A DNA stretch of 64,000 bases from assembly GCA_947683625.1 (NCBI GenBank), contig CANTUR010000793.1, forward strand, positions 6,510,001 through 6,574,000, given 5' to 3'. Below, piece after piece: positions 1-10,924 of the stretch (its first letter is position 1; every line of letters begins with the position of its first letter). This stretch comes from Mallotus nudiflorus. Lineage: Eukaryota; Streptophyta; Magnoliopsida; Malpighiales; Euphorbiaceae. The notes under the pieces are model-generated. The model was not told the origin of the DNA. It did not search any database and saw only the letters and a program-made list of their open reading frames with translations. Position numbers and translations under genes: made by a program.

Positions 1-3000
1 ATAACATGTTAAAAACTATTTGTGCACTAATTTGCATAAGTTCAAGTTTTGCGTTAGAATATGCGCACACGTGCACAAATTTTGCATTCAATTGATTGAT
101 TTAAAATTTTGGAAAAGGGAATATGATTTTAGGATGTTAAATATGTAGTTAGAACATTGGATAAAATATTAAAATCCATTTTTACGCAAATTAACACGAG
201 CTCATATTTTACATTCAAATATGCAAAATTGTGCATTCAATTAAATCAATTTGATTTATTAGTTTGTAATGTTAGAATATGATTTTAGGAAGTTCAAAAA
301 GCAATTGGAATATTAGATAACATGTTCAAAATCATTTGTGCGCAAATTTATATGAGCTCATATTTTGCCTTAAAAAATGCGCAAATGTGCAAAATTGTGC
401 ATTCAATTCAATCAATTTGATTTATGAGTTTGGAATGTTGGAATTTAATTTTATGATGTTCGTTATGCAATTGGAACATTGCATGACATGTTCAAAACCA
501 TTGTGCGCAAATTTGTATGAGTTTAAATTTTGTGTTCAAACGTGTGCAAATGTGCACATATTGTGCATTCAATTATGTCAACTATATTCATGAGTTTAGC
601 TTGGTAGAATATGTACTTAGTATTGTGAATATGCAATTGGAACAATGGACAACATATTGAAAACCATTTGTGCACTAATTTGCACAAGTTCAAGTTTTAT
701 GTTCAAACATGTGTAAATCTACACAAATTGTGCATTCAATTAAATCTAATTGATTTATGAGTTTGGAAAGATGGAATATGATTTTAAGATGTTAAATATA
801 CAATTGGAACATTTCATAACATATTAAAAACCATTTGTGTGCAAGTTTACACGAGCTCATATTTTGCATTCATACATGCCCAAATGTGCAAAATTGTGCA
901 TTCAATTCTGTCAACTTGATTAACATGTTTGAAATGTTGGAATATGATGTTAAAAATATTCAATATGCCATTGGAACATTAGATAACATGTTCAAAACCA
1001 CTGTGCATAAATTTGCGTGAGCTCACATTTTGTGTTCAAACATGTGCAAATATGCACAAATTATGCATTCAATTATGTTAAATATATTCATGAGTTTAGC
1101 ACAATATAATATGTACTTGGTATTATGAATATGCAATTAGAAAATTGGATAACATGTTGAAAACCATTTGTGAACAAATTTGCATGTGTTCAAGTTTTGC
1201 GTTTAAACATACATAAATGTGCACAAATTGTGCATTCAAATAAATCTAATTTTTTTATGAGTTTGGAAAGAAGGACTATGATTTTAGGATGGTAAATTTG
1301 CAATTGGAACATTGCATAACATATTAAAAATCATTTGTGCATAAATTTACACAATCTCATATTTTGCGTTCAAACATGCACAAACATGCAAAATTGTGCA
1401 TTCAATTCCATCAATTTGATTTATGAGTTTGGAATGTTGGAATATGATCTTAGGATGTTCAATATGCAATTGGAACATTGGATAACATGTTTAAAACCAT
1501 TGTGTGCAAATTTGCATGAGTTCACATTTTGCATTTAAACGTGTGTAAATGTGCACAAATTGTGTATTCAATTATGTCAATTATATTCATAAGTTTAGCA
1601 TGGTAGAATATGTACTTGGTATTATAAATATGCAATTATAAAATTGGATAACATGTTGAAAATGATTTGTGCACAAATTTGCACAAGTTCAGGTTTTGCA
1701 TTCAAGCATGCACATGTGCACAAATTGTGCATTCAATTAAATCTAAATATTTTAAGAGTTTGGAAAGATGGAATATGATTTTAGGATGTTAAATGTGCAA
1801 TTGGAACATTGGATAAAATCTTAAAAATATTTTGTGTGCAAATTTACATGAGCTCATATTTTGTGTTCAATCATGCATAAATTTGCAAAATTTTGCATTC
1901 AATTAAATCAATTTGATTTATTAGTTTGGAATATTGGAAAGTGATTTTAGGATGTTCAATATGCAGTTGGAACATTGGATAGCATGCTCAAAACCATTTG
2001 TGCGTAAATTTACATGAGCTCATATTTTGCCTTCAATCATGCGCAAATGTGCAAAATTATGCATTCAATACAATCAATTTGATTTATAAGTTTGGTATGT
2101 TGCAATGTGATTTTAGGATGTTAAATATGCAATTATAACATTACATAACATATTAAAAACCATTTGTGTGGAAATTTACACGAGCTCATATTTTACCTTC
2201 AAACATGCGTAAATGTGTAAAATTGTGCATTCAATTCAATCAATTATATTTATAAGTTTGGAATATTGGAATATGATCTTCGGATGTTCACTATGCAATT
2301 GCAACATTGCATAACATGTTCAAAGTGATTGTGCACAAATTTGCATGAGTTCACATTTTCCATTCAAACTTATGCATACATGCATAAACGATGCATTCAA
2401 TTATGTCAATTATATTCACATTTTAGCATGAAATAATATGTACTTAGTATTGTGAATATGAAATTGGAACATTGGATAACATGTTGAAAATCATTTGTGC
2501 ACAAATTTGCACAAGTTCAGGTTTTGCATTCAAACATGTGCAAATGTGCACGAATTGTGAATTCAATTAAATCTAATTGATTTATGCATTCAGAAAGATG
2601 GAATATGATTTTAGGATGTTAAATATGCAATTATAATATTGCATAACATATTAAAAACCATTTGTGCGCAAATTTACACGAGCTCATATTTTGCGTTCAA
2701 ACATGCACAAATGTGCATAATTGTGCATTCAATTCAATTAATTTGATTTATGAGTTTGGAATGTTGGAAAATGATTTTAAGATGTTCAATATGCAATTGG
2801 AACATTTGATAACATATTCAAAACCAATTATGCTCAAATTTACATGAGAATTTTGCCTTTCAACAAACACAAATGTGCAAAATTGTGCATTCAATTCAAT
2901 CAATTTGATTTATAAGTTTGGAAAGTTGGAATATGATTTTAGGATGTTCAATATGCAATTGGAACATTGCATAACATGTTCAAAACAATTTTGCACAAAT

Positions 3001-5448
3001 TTGCATGAGTTCAAATTTTGAGTTTAAATTTGTGCAAACGTGCGCAAATTGTGCATTTAATTATGTCAATTATATTCACAGTTTAGCATAGTAGAATATG
3101 TACTTAGTATTGTGGATATGCAATTGGAATATTGGATAAAATATTGAATGCCATTTGTGCACAAATTTGCACGAGTTCAGGTTTTGCATTCAAACATGCG
3201 CAAGTGTGCATTCAATTAAATCCAATTGATTTATGAGTTCAGAAAGATGGAATATGATTTTAGGATGTTAAATATGCAGTTGGAATATTTCATAATGTAA
3301 TAAAAACCATTTGTGTGCAAATTTACAAGAGCTCATATTTTGCGTTCAAATATGCATAAATGCGCAAAATTGCGCATTCAATTCGATCCACTTAATCTAT
3401 GAGTTTGGAATGTTGGAATTTGATTTTAAGATGTTCAATATGCAATGGGAACATTGGATAACATGTTCAAAACCGTTTGCACGCAAATTTACATGAGCTC
3501 ATATTTTGTGTTCAATCATGTGCAAATGTGCAAAATTTTGCATTCAATTCAATCAATTTGATTTATTAGTTTGGAATGTTGTAAAATGATTTTAGGATGT
3601 TAAATATGCAGTTGGAACATTGGATAGCATGTTCAAAACCATTTCTGCACAAATTTACACAAGCTCATATTTTTCCTTCAACAATGCGCAAGTGTGCAAA
3701 ATTATGCATTCAATACAATCAATTTGATTTATAATTTTGGTATGTTGCAATGTGATTTTAGGATGTTAAATATGCAATTCGAGCATTGCATAACATATTA
3801 AAACTCATTTGTGCGCAAATTTACACGAGCTCATATTTTGCCTTCAAATATATACAAATGTACAAAATTGTGCAGTCAATTCAATCAATTTTATTTATAA
3901 GTTTGGAATGTTGGAATATGATTTTAAGATGTTCAATATGCAATTGGAACATTGCATAACATGTTCAAAGTGATTGTGCATAAATTTGCATGAGTTCACA
4001 TTTTACATTCAAATGTGGGCATACATGCAGAAACGGTGCATTCAATTATGTCAATTATACTCACAGTTTAGCATGGAATAATATGTACTTAGTATTTTGA
4101 ATATGCAATTGGAACAATGGATAACATGTTGAAAAGCATTTGTGCACATATTTGCACGAGTTCAGGTTTTGCATTCAAACATACGTAAATATGCACAAAT
4201 TGTGCATTCAATTAAATCTAATTGATTTATGAGTTTAGAAAGATCGAATATGATTTTAGGATATTAAATATGCAATTGGAACATTGCATAACATATTAAA
4301 AATCATTTGTGCTCAAATTTACACGAGCTCATTTTTTGCCCTTAAACATGCATAAATGTGCAAAATTGTGCATTCAATTCAATCAATTTGATTTATGAGT
4401 TTGGAATTTTGGAATATGATTTTAGGATGTTCAATATGCAATTGGAACATTGGATAACATATTCAACACCATTTGGGCATAAATTTACATGAGCTCATAT
4501 TTTGCCTTTAAACATGCACAAATATGCAAAATTATGCATTTAATTCAATCAATTTGATTTATAAGTTTAGAATGTTGGAATATGATTTTATGATGTTCAA
4601 TATGCAATTGGAACATTGGATAACATGTTCAAAACCATTTGCACGCAAATTTACACAAGCTCATATTTTGCCTTCAAACATGCACAAATGTGCAAAATTG
4701 TGCATTCAGTTCAATCAATTTGATTTATAAGTTTGGAATGTTGGAATATGATTTTAGGATGTTCAATATGCAATTGGAATATTGCATAACATGTTCAAAA
4801 CAATTGTGCTCAAATTTTCATGAGTTCACATTTTGCGTTCAAATGTGTGCAAACGTTTGCAAATTGTGCATTCAATTGTGTGAATTATATTCATATTTTA
4901 GTAGGGTAGAATATTGTGAATATGCAATTGGAACATTGGATAACATGTTGAATTCCATTTGTGCATAAATTTGGATGAGTTCAAGTTTTACATTCAAACA
5001 TGCGCAAATGTGCATAAAATGTGCATTCAATTGAATCTAATTGATTTACGGGTTCAAGAAGATGGAAAATGATTTTAGGATGTTAAATATGCAATTTGAA
5101 CATTAGATAAAATATTAAAAACCATTTGTGCATAAATTTACACGAGCTCATATTTTACATTCAAAGATGTGCAAATGTGCAAAATTATGCATTCAATTAA
5201 ATCAATTTGATTTGTCAGTTTGGAATTTTAGAATATGATTTTAGGATGTTCAATATGTAATTGGAACATTGGATAACATGCTCAAAACCATTTTTGTGCA
5301 AATTTACATGAGCTCATATTTTGCCTTCAAACATAAGCAACGTGCAAACTTGTGCATTCAATTGAATCAAATTGATTTATAAGTTTGGAATGTTGGAATA
5401 TGATTTTATGATGTTCAATATGCAATTGGAACATTCCATAAGATGTTC
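1..5448 (+). repeat. Satellite array, plus orientation, A-B-C(n) domain
   Basis: This is a tandem array of AT-rich monomers of about 165-168 bp. Landmarks recur once per monomer: a segment like aacatgttcaaaaccatttg, then gtgcacaaattgtgcattc, then a variable segment that defines the class. Class A reads atgtcaattatattca followed by gagtttagcatggtag. Class B reads aaatctaattgatttatgag followed by tttggaaagatgg. Class C reads aatcaatttgatttatgag followed by tttggaatgttgg. B monomers fall near 745, 1235, 1740, 2570, 3220, 4210 and 5030, so each higher-order unit is one A, one B and one to four C. Divergence between monomers is substantial. No gene is seen here; short open frames are satellite read through. 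Confidence 0.95.
5444..5448. repeat. Target site duplication, left copy (element 1)
   Basis: TGTTC lies immediately before the LTR start. The right copy at 10920-10924 is TGTTT, one mismatch. The satellite continues in phase across the element (aacatgtt then aaaacc), which supports a simple insertion. Confidence 0.75.
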
Positions 5449-5670
5449 TGATATGAATCCAAGTTCAAAGTGTAAAAAGATCTAAGATCCATTAATAGTA
5501 CAAGAAGGCCCAATCACAAGGTCCAAATCCAAGAAGCTTCAAGAAGCCATATTGGGTTTAATTAGGGACATTCGGAAAGCCCAAGAATTTCAACCCAATA
5601 AGGCATCCATGGAGGCCCAAGGAATAATATTTAACTTATTTTTATGTTAATAACAATTAGGGTTACATGT

Positions 5671-5814
5671 AGCCACCATATACAAGTTAATGGGGTAATT
5701 AATACCAAGTAATGGCTAAGAATGTGGGTAGTAGTTATTAAGAGCCACCATATACAAGTTAATGGGGTAATTAATACCAAGTAATGGCTATTAATGTGGG
5801 TAGTGGTTATTAAG
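5671..5814 (+). repeat. 72-bp tandem duplication inside the LTR
   Basis: Two adjacent 72-bp copies begin agccaccatatacaagttaa at 5671 and 5743. The same two-copy structure occurs at 10303-10446, 20018-20161 and 25770-25913, so it predates the spread of this LTR family. It lies about 60 bp upstream of the TATA box, where transcriptional control elements would be expected; that role is inferred. Confidence 0.9.
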
Positions 5815-5872
5815 GCCATTTAAGAGTAAAAGTAATCCTATGTGTGTGAGTCATTTTTAGTAGTGTGTGCAT

Positions 5873-5899
5873 GGACTTGTACTCTATATAAACAAGTCC
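5873..5899 (+). promoter_or_regulatory. LTR promoter: TATA box between inverted repeats
   Basis: TATATAA at 5885-5891 is a good plant TATA box in the middle of the LTR. It is flanked by a perfect 8-bp inverted repeat, GGACTTGT (5873-5880) and ACAAGTCC (5892-5899). The same arrangement is at 10505-10531 and 25972-25998. In the solo LTR at 20220-20246 the right arm ends in T instead of C. Transcription would be expected to start about 30 bp downstream and define the R region. Confidence 0.65.
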
Positions 5900-6291
5900 T
5901 TTTCTTTCTTTTGGAGCATGATTGAATTTGATATATGAATTATAACTTTTTTTGAGTTTTATTATGAGGAATTTTGTCTTTAATTTCTTGCATGAACTTT
6001 GTGACTTATCAAGCTTTATTCTAGCTTGTGGTGTCAAAATGTAAATCTTTTTTTTCTTGTTATTTATCAAACTTTCTTGTTTGTGGCATAAGAGGAAATT
6101 AAAAGTCTATCTTAATATCTTTATCCTTGTTGGTAAAGGGGTTAAGTAGCATCTATCTTCTTACTTTAATCTTTGAATGATCCAAATTTTTGGATTAAAT
6201 TGTTAATTTCTAGTTTTCTTATAATTCAACTTATTATAGTATTCTTGCTATTGGGGAGTTAATTAATGAAACCTACAATGCCCATCATAAG

Positions 6292-6303
6292 TGGTATCAC
6301 AAC
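6292..6303 (+). other. Primer binding site, tRNA-iMet type
   Basis: TGGTATCACAAC begins 4 bp after the LTR. It resembles the plant initiator-methionine tRNA primer site TGGTATCAGAGC, with the first eight bases identical. It primes minus-strand DNA synthesis. Confidence 0.85.
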
Positions 6304-6951
6304 ATTGGCTCAAGATTGAGGTTTGCATATCCAAAACTATCTTTTAGTTCTTAATATCTTGTGTTCATCTTATATTTTTGTACCTTTCTTGCTATCTATT
6401 GTTCTTGTTATTTTTTTTTATCTTTATTCTTCTTATCTCAAGATTTTTTTTGCAAATATAAAAAAAAAAGTTGTTATCTTTGAGATTTTTGTGATACCTT
6501 TCAATTTGTGCATATATCCAAAAAAAAAAGAGAAATTCGTCCATAAAAAAAATTGACACTTCATTTTCCATTGAGATCTATCTTTATAATTCTGTCTCTT
6601 TGTGTTCTTTGATGATCTATCTTTGTTTTTCATTTCTATTAGCCTATTTGTTACAAATTATTCATTTCTTTAAGCCTACCTTATTATTTTCGTGTTAGCC
6701 TACCTTATTTTTTTTTATTATCATTGGTTACTACATTCTTGAATTTTGTTTGATTGAGAAACTTAGTTCATCTAAGAAATCAAAAGGCAAATTTGAGAGG
6801 TAAAAGGTAAGAGTGTGAGATCATTAGAGAAAAAGCCAAAATTGAGTGTAAACACGAGTGGTATACATTAATTTTGAGTGAAACACACGAGGGAGTGTTG
6901 TAAGATTATTTCTTTCTATTTTATTTTGTTAAAATTTTAGGTTTTACAATC
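6304..6951 (+). other. Untranslated leader of element 1
   Basis: This is about 650 bp of T-rich and A-rich sequence with several homopolymer runs and no credible coding frame. The last part (about 6790-6900) contains atttgagagg, aaacacgag and acgagggagtgtt blocks that reappear in the leader of the second element at 44703-44820. Leader position suggests RNA packaging or translation signals, which is inference. Confidence 0.7.
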
Positions 6952-7467
6952 ATGTCAAAAGACACAAGTTCTTTTACAAATGATCATGTGATTCAAGCTA
7001 TGCAACAACATATATTGTTGGGGAGACCTTGGCAATATGATTGAAGGGCTAATCATGATGGATTCAAAAATATTTATACTTTGACTATGGATGGAAAAAG
7101 GTTTAACCTTGGACTATTAACTCCAAAACAGATTTTTGAAGACCAATTGCGCATCAAGCAACAATATGAAGAAATGGGTTCTTCATTGGGAAATTCTTTG
7201 CGAAGGGAAACCTTTGAGATTAAAGAAAAAGGTGAGATGAGTGAACCTAAAAATTCCAATTCTCTTTACCAAATTGGGAAACACATGGTGAGAGAAAACA
7301 AGGAAGGTTCAAATGAAAGAAAAATGAGCATTTATGCAAAAATGAGTCATGTAAAGGAAGCTATGCTTTTGAGGCAACACATGCTTGTACTTATGTACAA
7401 GGAGATTTTGAAAATTTCTAACGAAATAACCAATGGTTTGCCTAGTGTTATTATTGATCTTTTGTAG
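6952..7467 (+). pseudogene. Gag start fused to protease tail and linker, broken
   Basis: The ATG at 6952 opens a frame whose first residues, MSKDTSSFTNDHVIQAMQQ, look like a Gag N-terminus. Directly after them comes ILLGRPWQYD, which matches the C-terminal part of a Ty3/gypsy aspartic protease. The Gag body, the zinc knuckle and the protease active-site region are therefore absent, and the deletion joint lies near 7006-7010. A TGA at 7042 interrupts the frame. The same frame then continues through the lysine- and glutamate-rich linker that normally joins protease to reverse transcriptase, up to a TAG at 7465. The next codon begins the reverse transcriptase region in the same frame. The gag assignment rests on position only. 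The protease tail and linker are recognisable by motif. Confidence 0.78.
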
Positions 7468-8350
7468 GTTTATGAAGATTTATTTCCAGAAGAAATTCCA
7501 AATGGTTTGCCACCTAAAAGAGGCATTGAGCACCAAATTGATTTCATACCCGGAGCAAGCATTCCAAATAGACCAGCATATAGATGTCATCTGGAGGAAA
7601 CCAAGGAAATCCAAAAGCAAGTGAGTGAGCTTATGGAGAAGGGTTATGTTCATGAAAGCATGAGTCCATTTGTCGTACCCGTCTTGTTAGTGCCTAAGAA
7701 AGATGGAACTTGGAGGATGTGAGTTGATTGTCGTGCCATCAACAAAATCATGGTGAAGTATAGACATTCCATTCCTAGGCTAGATGACATGTTGGATGAA
7801 TTGCATGGTTTATATTTTTTTTTCAAAAATTGATTTGAAATCTGGTAATCATTAAATTAGAATGAGAGAAGGTGATGAATGGAAAATAGCTTTTAAAACT
7901 AAACGTAGTTTACATGAGTGGTTAGTAATGCCTTTTAGTTTAATTAATACACCAAGCACTTTCATGAGATTAATGAATCATGTTTTAAGAGCATTCATAG
8001 GCAAATTTTTTGTTGTCTATTTTGATGATATCTTGGTTTATAGCAAAAATTTAGATGAGCATGTACAACATTTGACTTGTGCTTTTGATGAGCTTAGGGA
8101 AGAGAAGTTGTATGATAATCTAAAGAAATGTTGTTTTTGCACTAATGAAATTACTTTTCTAGGATATATTGTCAATGACAGGGGCATTCATGTTGATCAA
8201 GAAAAGGTAAAATTAATTAGAGAATGGCCAACACCCACAAGTGTAAATGATGTAAAAAGCTTTCATGGTTTAGTTAGCTTTTATAGAAGGTTCATTAAAA
8301 ATTTTTTCTACTATAGCTGCACCTTTAACTGAATGCATAAAAAAGAATGT
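7468..8350 (+). pseudogene. Reverse transcriptase domain, broken
   Basis: This is the RNA-dependent DNA polymerase part of pol. Recognisable blocks in order are GIEHQIDFIPGASIPNRPAY at the N-terminus, VPVLLVPKKDGTWRM, the residues VDCRAIN, EWLVMPFSLINTPSTFMRLM, and the catalytic box YFDD at codons 8018-8029. SFYRRFIKNF follows near the thumb region. Breaks are a TGA at 7720 where the family has a cysteine, one extra T in the poly-T run near 7815, a TAA at 7853, and one extra T in the run at 8302-8307. The catalytic aspartates survive but the reading frame does not. It continues from the protease linker and runs on into RNase H. Confidence 0.95.
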
Positions 8351-8800
8351 TGGTTTTAAGTGGGAAATTGAACAAGATGAGGCTTTTAACTTGCTAAAAG
8401 ACAAATTAAGTTCTGCACCCTTGTTATCTTTGCCAAATTTTACTAAACCTTTTGAGATTGAGTGCGATGCAAGTGGCATAGGTATTGGAGGAGTTTTGAT
8501 GCAAGAAGGCAAGCCCATAGCATTCTTTAGTGAAAAACTAAGTTGAGCAAGTCTAAACTACCCTACATATGACAAGGAGTTCTATGCATTGGTGAGGGTT
8601 CTAAAGACATGGCAGCATCACCTTGGCTACAAAGAATTCACAATTCACACTGACCATGAGTCCTTGAAGTATCTCAAAGGACAAGGAAAGCTCAACAAGA
8701 GACATGCAAAATGGGTGGAATTCATTGAATCCTTTTCGTACATCATTAAGTACAAGCAAGGGAAAGAAAATGTAGTGGCCGATGCATTGTCAAGAAGGTA
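8351..8800 (+). pseudogene. RNase H domain, broken
   Basis: RNase H removes the RNA strand during reverse transcription. The acidic catalytic positions are visible: D in FEIECDASG (codon 8466-8468), E in DKEFYALVRVL (8577-8579) and D in IHTDHESLKYL (8652-8654). The domain ends near the conserved VVADALSRR motif at about 8771-8797. One in-frame TGA at 8544 follows the FFSEKLS motif. The frame matches the one opened by the insertion near 8305, so the domain is otherwise continuous. The motifs are those of the Ty3/gypsy connection and RNase H region. Confidence 0.93.
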
Positions 8801-10225
8801 TGCCTTGATCTCTAAACTTAATGCAAAATTATTAGGATTTGAATACATCAAAGATCTTTATTTTAATGATCCTGATTTTGCTAATGTTATGGGGCATGTG
8901 AGAAAGGGGGTTTTGATAAGTTCTATAAGTTTGATGGTTTTCTTTTTCGGGAAAACAAATTGTGTGTGCCATAAAGTTCTTTGAGAGACTTACTTGTGAG
9001 AGAGGCACATAGCAGAGGTTTAATGGGGCATTTTGGGATTAAGAAAACTTTGGATATGTTGGGTGGCCATTTCTTTTAGCCACACATGAAAAGGGATGTT
9101 AAGAGAATTTGTGAGAAATGCATTACTTGCAAACAAGCCAAATCCAAAGCAATGCCTCATGGTTTGTATACACCTCTTACCATACCAAATGAACCTTGGG
9201 TAGACATTTCTATGGATTTTGTTTTAGGATTACCTAGGTCCAAGGGAGGGAGAGATTCCATTTTTGTTGTTGTGGACAGGTTTAGCAAAATGGCACATTT
9301 CATTCCATGTTACAAGACGGATGATGCAACCCATATTGCCAATCTATTCTTCAAGGAGATTGTAAGGCTACATGGAGTGCCAAGGACCATTGTGAGTGAT
9401 AGGGATGTCAAATTCCTAAGTCACTTTTGGAAGACTCTTTAGGGAAAGATGGGGACAAAGCTTTTATATTCTACAACTTGTCATCCACAAACGGAGGTGG
9501 TCAATAGGACACTTTCAACACTTTTGAGGGCTATCATCCATAGAAATATGAAGAATTGGGAAGAATGTTTGCCATATGTGGAATTTGCTTACAATAGGAG
9601 TGTACATGGTTCAACAAATTGCTCACCATTTGAAGTTGTGTATGGATTCAACCCATTGACTCCATTAGATTTGCTACCATTGCCATTGGACAAAGCTAAT
9701 CTAGAGGGGATATAAAGAGTTGAGTTCATCAAGACTTTGCATGAGAAGGTGTGTGCAAACATTGAAAAGAAGACACTCCAATATGAAAAGCAACATAACA
9801 AAGGGAGGAAGCAAGTCATTTTTGAGCCCGAAGATTGGGTGTGGGTGCACTTGAGGAAGGAAAGATTTCCTAACCAAAGGAAATCAAAGCTTATGCTAAG
9901 AGGAGATGGTCCTTTTAAAGTAATTCAACGCATCAACAATAATTCCTACAAGCTGGAACTTCCTAGTGAGTATGGCAATGTTAGTGCTACTTTCAATGTT
10001 AGTGACTTGTCTTTGTTTGATGTAGGTGATAAAGATGATGGAGCTGATTTGAGGACAAATCCTTTTGAAGAAAGGGGGAATGATGTGAATCCAAGTTCAA
10101 AGCCTAAAGAGATCCAAGATCCATTAATAGTACAAGAAGGCCCAATCACAAGGTCCAAATCCAAGAAGCTTCAAGAAGCCATATTGGGTTTAATTAGGGA
10201 CATTTGTAAAGCCCAAGAATTTTAA
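8801..10225 (+). pseudogene. Integrase with CR-like tail extending into 3' LTR, broken
   Basis: Integrase inserts the cDNA into the genome. The HHCC zinc finger is seen as REAHS, GHFG and CEKCITCKQAK (to about 9140). The catalytic core has D at 9215-9217 (MDF), D at 9398-9400 (SDRD) and E at 9494-9496 (in PQTEVVNRT). Only 31 residues separate the last two, where 35 is usual, so four residues appear deleted. The C-terminal GPF module (LRGDGPFKV) lies near 9897-9921. No classical chromodomain follows. The frame crosses the polypurine tract and the LTR boundary and ends at 10225 after the basic tail at 10139-10195. Stops lie at 8972, 9077, 9440 and 9713, with a frameshift near 8905. TAG at 9440 and at 9077 each replace an expected tryptophan. 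Confidence 0.93.
10067..10080 (+). other. Polypurine tract of element 1
   Basis: GAAGAAAGGGGGAA abuts the 3' LTR and would prime plus-strand DNA synthesis. Unusually it lies inside the coding frame, encoding part of the residues FEERGN. Confidence 0.88.
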
Positions 10226-10919
10226 CCCAATAAGGCATCCATGGAGGCCTAAGGAATAATATTTAACTTTTTTTTGTGTTTATAACAATTAGGGTTACAT
10301 ATAGCCACCATATACAAGTTAATGGGGTAATTAATACCAAGTAATGGCTGTTAATGTGGGTAGTGGTTATTAAGAGCCACCATATACAAGTTAATGGGGT
10401 AATTAACACCAAGTAATGGCTATTAATGTGGGTAGTGGTCATTAAGGCCATTTAAGAGTAAAAGTAATCCTATGTGTGTGAGTCTATTTTAGTAGTGTGT
10501 GCATGGACTTGTACTCTATATAAACAAGTCCTTTTCTTTATTTTGGAGCATGATTGAATTTGATATATGAATTATAACTTTGTTTGAGTTTTATTATGAG
10601 GAATTTTGTCTTTCATTTCTTCCATGAACTTTGTGACTTATCAAGCTTTATTCTAGCTTGTGGTGTCAAAATCTAAATCTTTGTTTTCTTGTTATTTATC
10701 AAACTTTCTTGTTTGTGGCATAAGAGGAAATTCAAAGTCTATCTTAGTATCTTTATCCTTATTGTTAAAGGGGTTAAGTAACATCTATCTTCTTACTTCA
10801 ATCTTTGAACGATCCGAATTTGTGGATTAAATTGGTAATTTCTAGTTTTCTTCTAATTCAACTTATCATAGTGTTCTTGCAATTAGGGAGTTAATTGATG
10901 AAGCCTACAATTCCCATCA
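10081..10919 (+). repeat. 3' LTR of element 1
   Basis: The LTR is 839 bp, starts TGATGTGAATCC and ends CCCATCA. The first 145 bp encode the end of the integrase frame (stop at 10223-10225). It carries the 72-bp duplication at 10303-10446 and the TATA box with flanking inverted repeats at 10505-10531. Confidence 0.95.
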
Positions 10920-10924
10920 TGTTT
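10920..10924. repeat. Target site duplication, right copy (element 1)
   Basis: TGTTT pairs with TGTTC at 5444-5448, one mismatch. The satellite resumes with aaaacc in phase. Confidence 0.75.

Larger units (their letters stand above)
5449..6287 (+). repeat. 5' LTR of element 1
   Basis: The LTR is 839 bp, begins TGATATGAATCC and ends CCCATCA. The same sequence recurs at 10081-10919, 19796-20634 and 25548-26386, each also 839 bp. The first 145 bp correspond to the end of the pol reading frame, so in the 5' LTR they are an untranslated copy of coding sequence. It also holds a 72-bp tandem duplication and a TATA box. Confidence 0.95.
5449..10919 (+). mobile_element. Ty3/gypsy LTR retrotransposon, CRM-like, decayed
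   Basis: This 5,471-bp element is bounded by TG...CA LTRs of 839 bp each. It has a primer binding site after the 5' LTR and a polypurine tract before the 3' LTR. Order inside is gag stub, protease tail, reverse transcriptase, RNase H, integrase, which is Ty3/gypsy order. No classical chromodomain follows the integrase GPF module. Instead the frame continues into the 3' LTR and ends with a basic segment, GPITRSKSKKLQEAILGLI. An LTR-overlapping pol end with such a tail is known for plant CRM elements. The internal region is only 3,793 bp, because most of gag and protease is missing. At least nine in-frame stops and three frameshifts show it cannot make its own proteins. A hand comparison of the first 230 bp of the two LTRs gave about 13 differences, so the insertion is not recent. 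Confidence 0.92.

Noticed and set aside
4639..4968. Open frame of about 109 residues spanning two monomers, with dozens of similar 60-100 residue frames through the array (typified by CANLHELIFCVQTCTNV).
   Set aside because: They follow the satellite monomer, repeat with its 55-codon period, appear on whichever strand the array is read, and have no start context or known domain. Monomers of 165 bp keep frame by arithmetic.
5449..5600. The pol C-terminal frame at the start of the 5' LTR and of the solo LTRs as a separate gene.
   Set aside because: It is the LTR copy of the end of the integrase frame and has no start codon or upstream coding sequence in these contexts.
5631..5819. Minus-strand frame in the LTR with a repeated THINSHYLVLITPLTCIWWL motif, present in all four LTR copies.
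   Set aside because: It is the reverse translation of the 72-bp tandem duplication. Its conservation follows from LTR copy number, not from coding selection.
6323..6556. A 77-residue hydrophobic frame in the element 1 leader.
   Set aside because: Composition is driven by T-rich runs, there is no homology that I recognise, and the region is the untranslated leader between primer site and gag.
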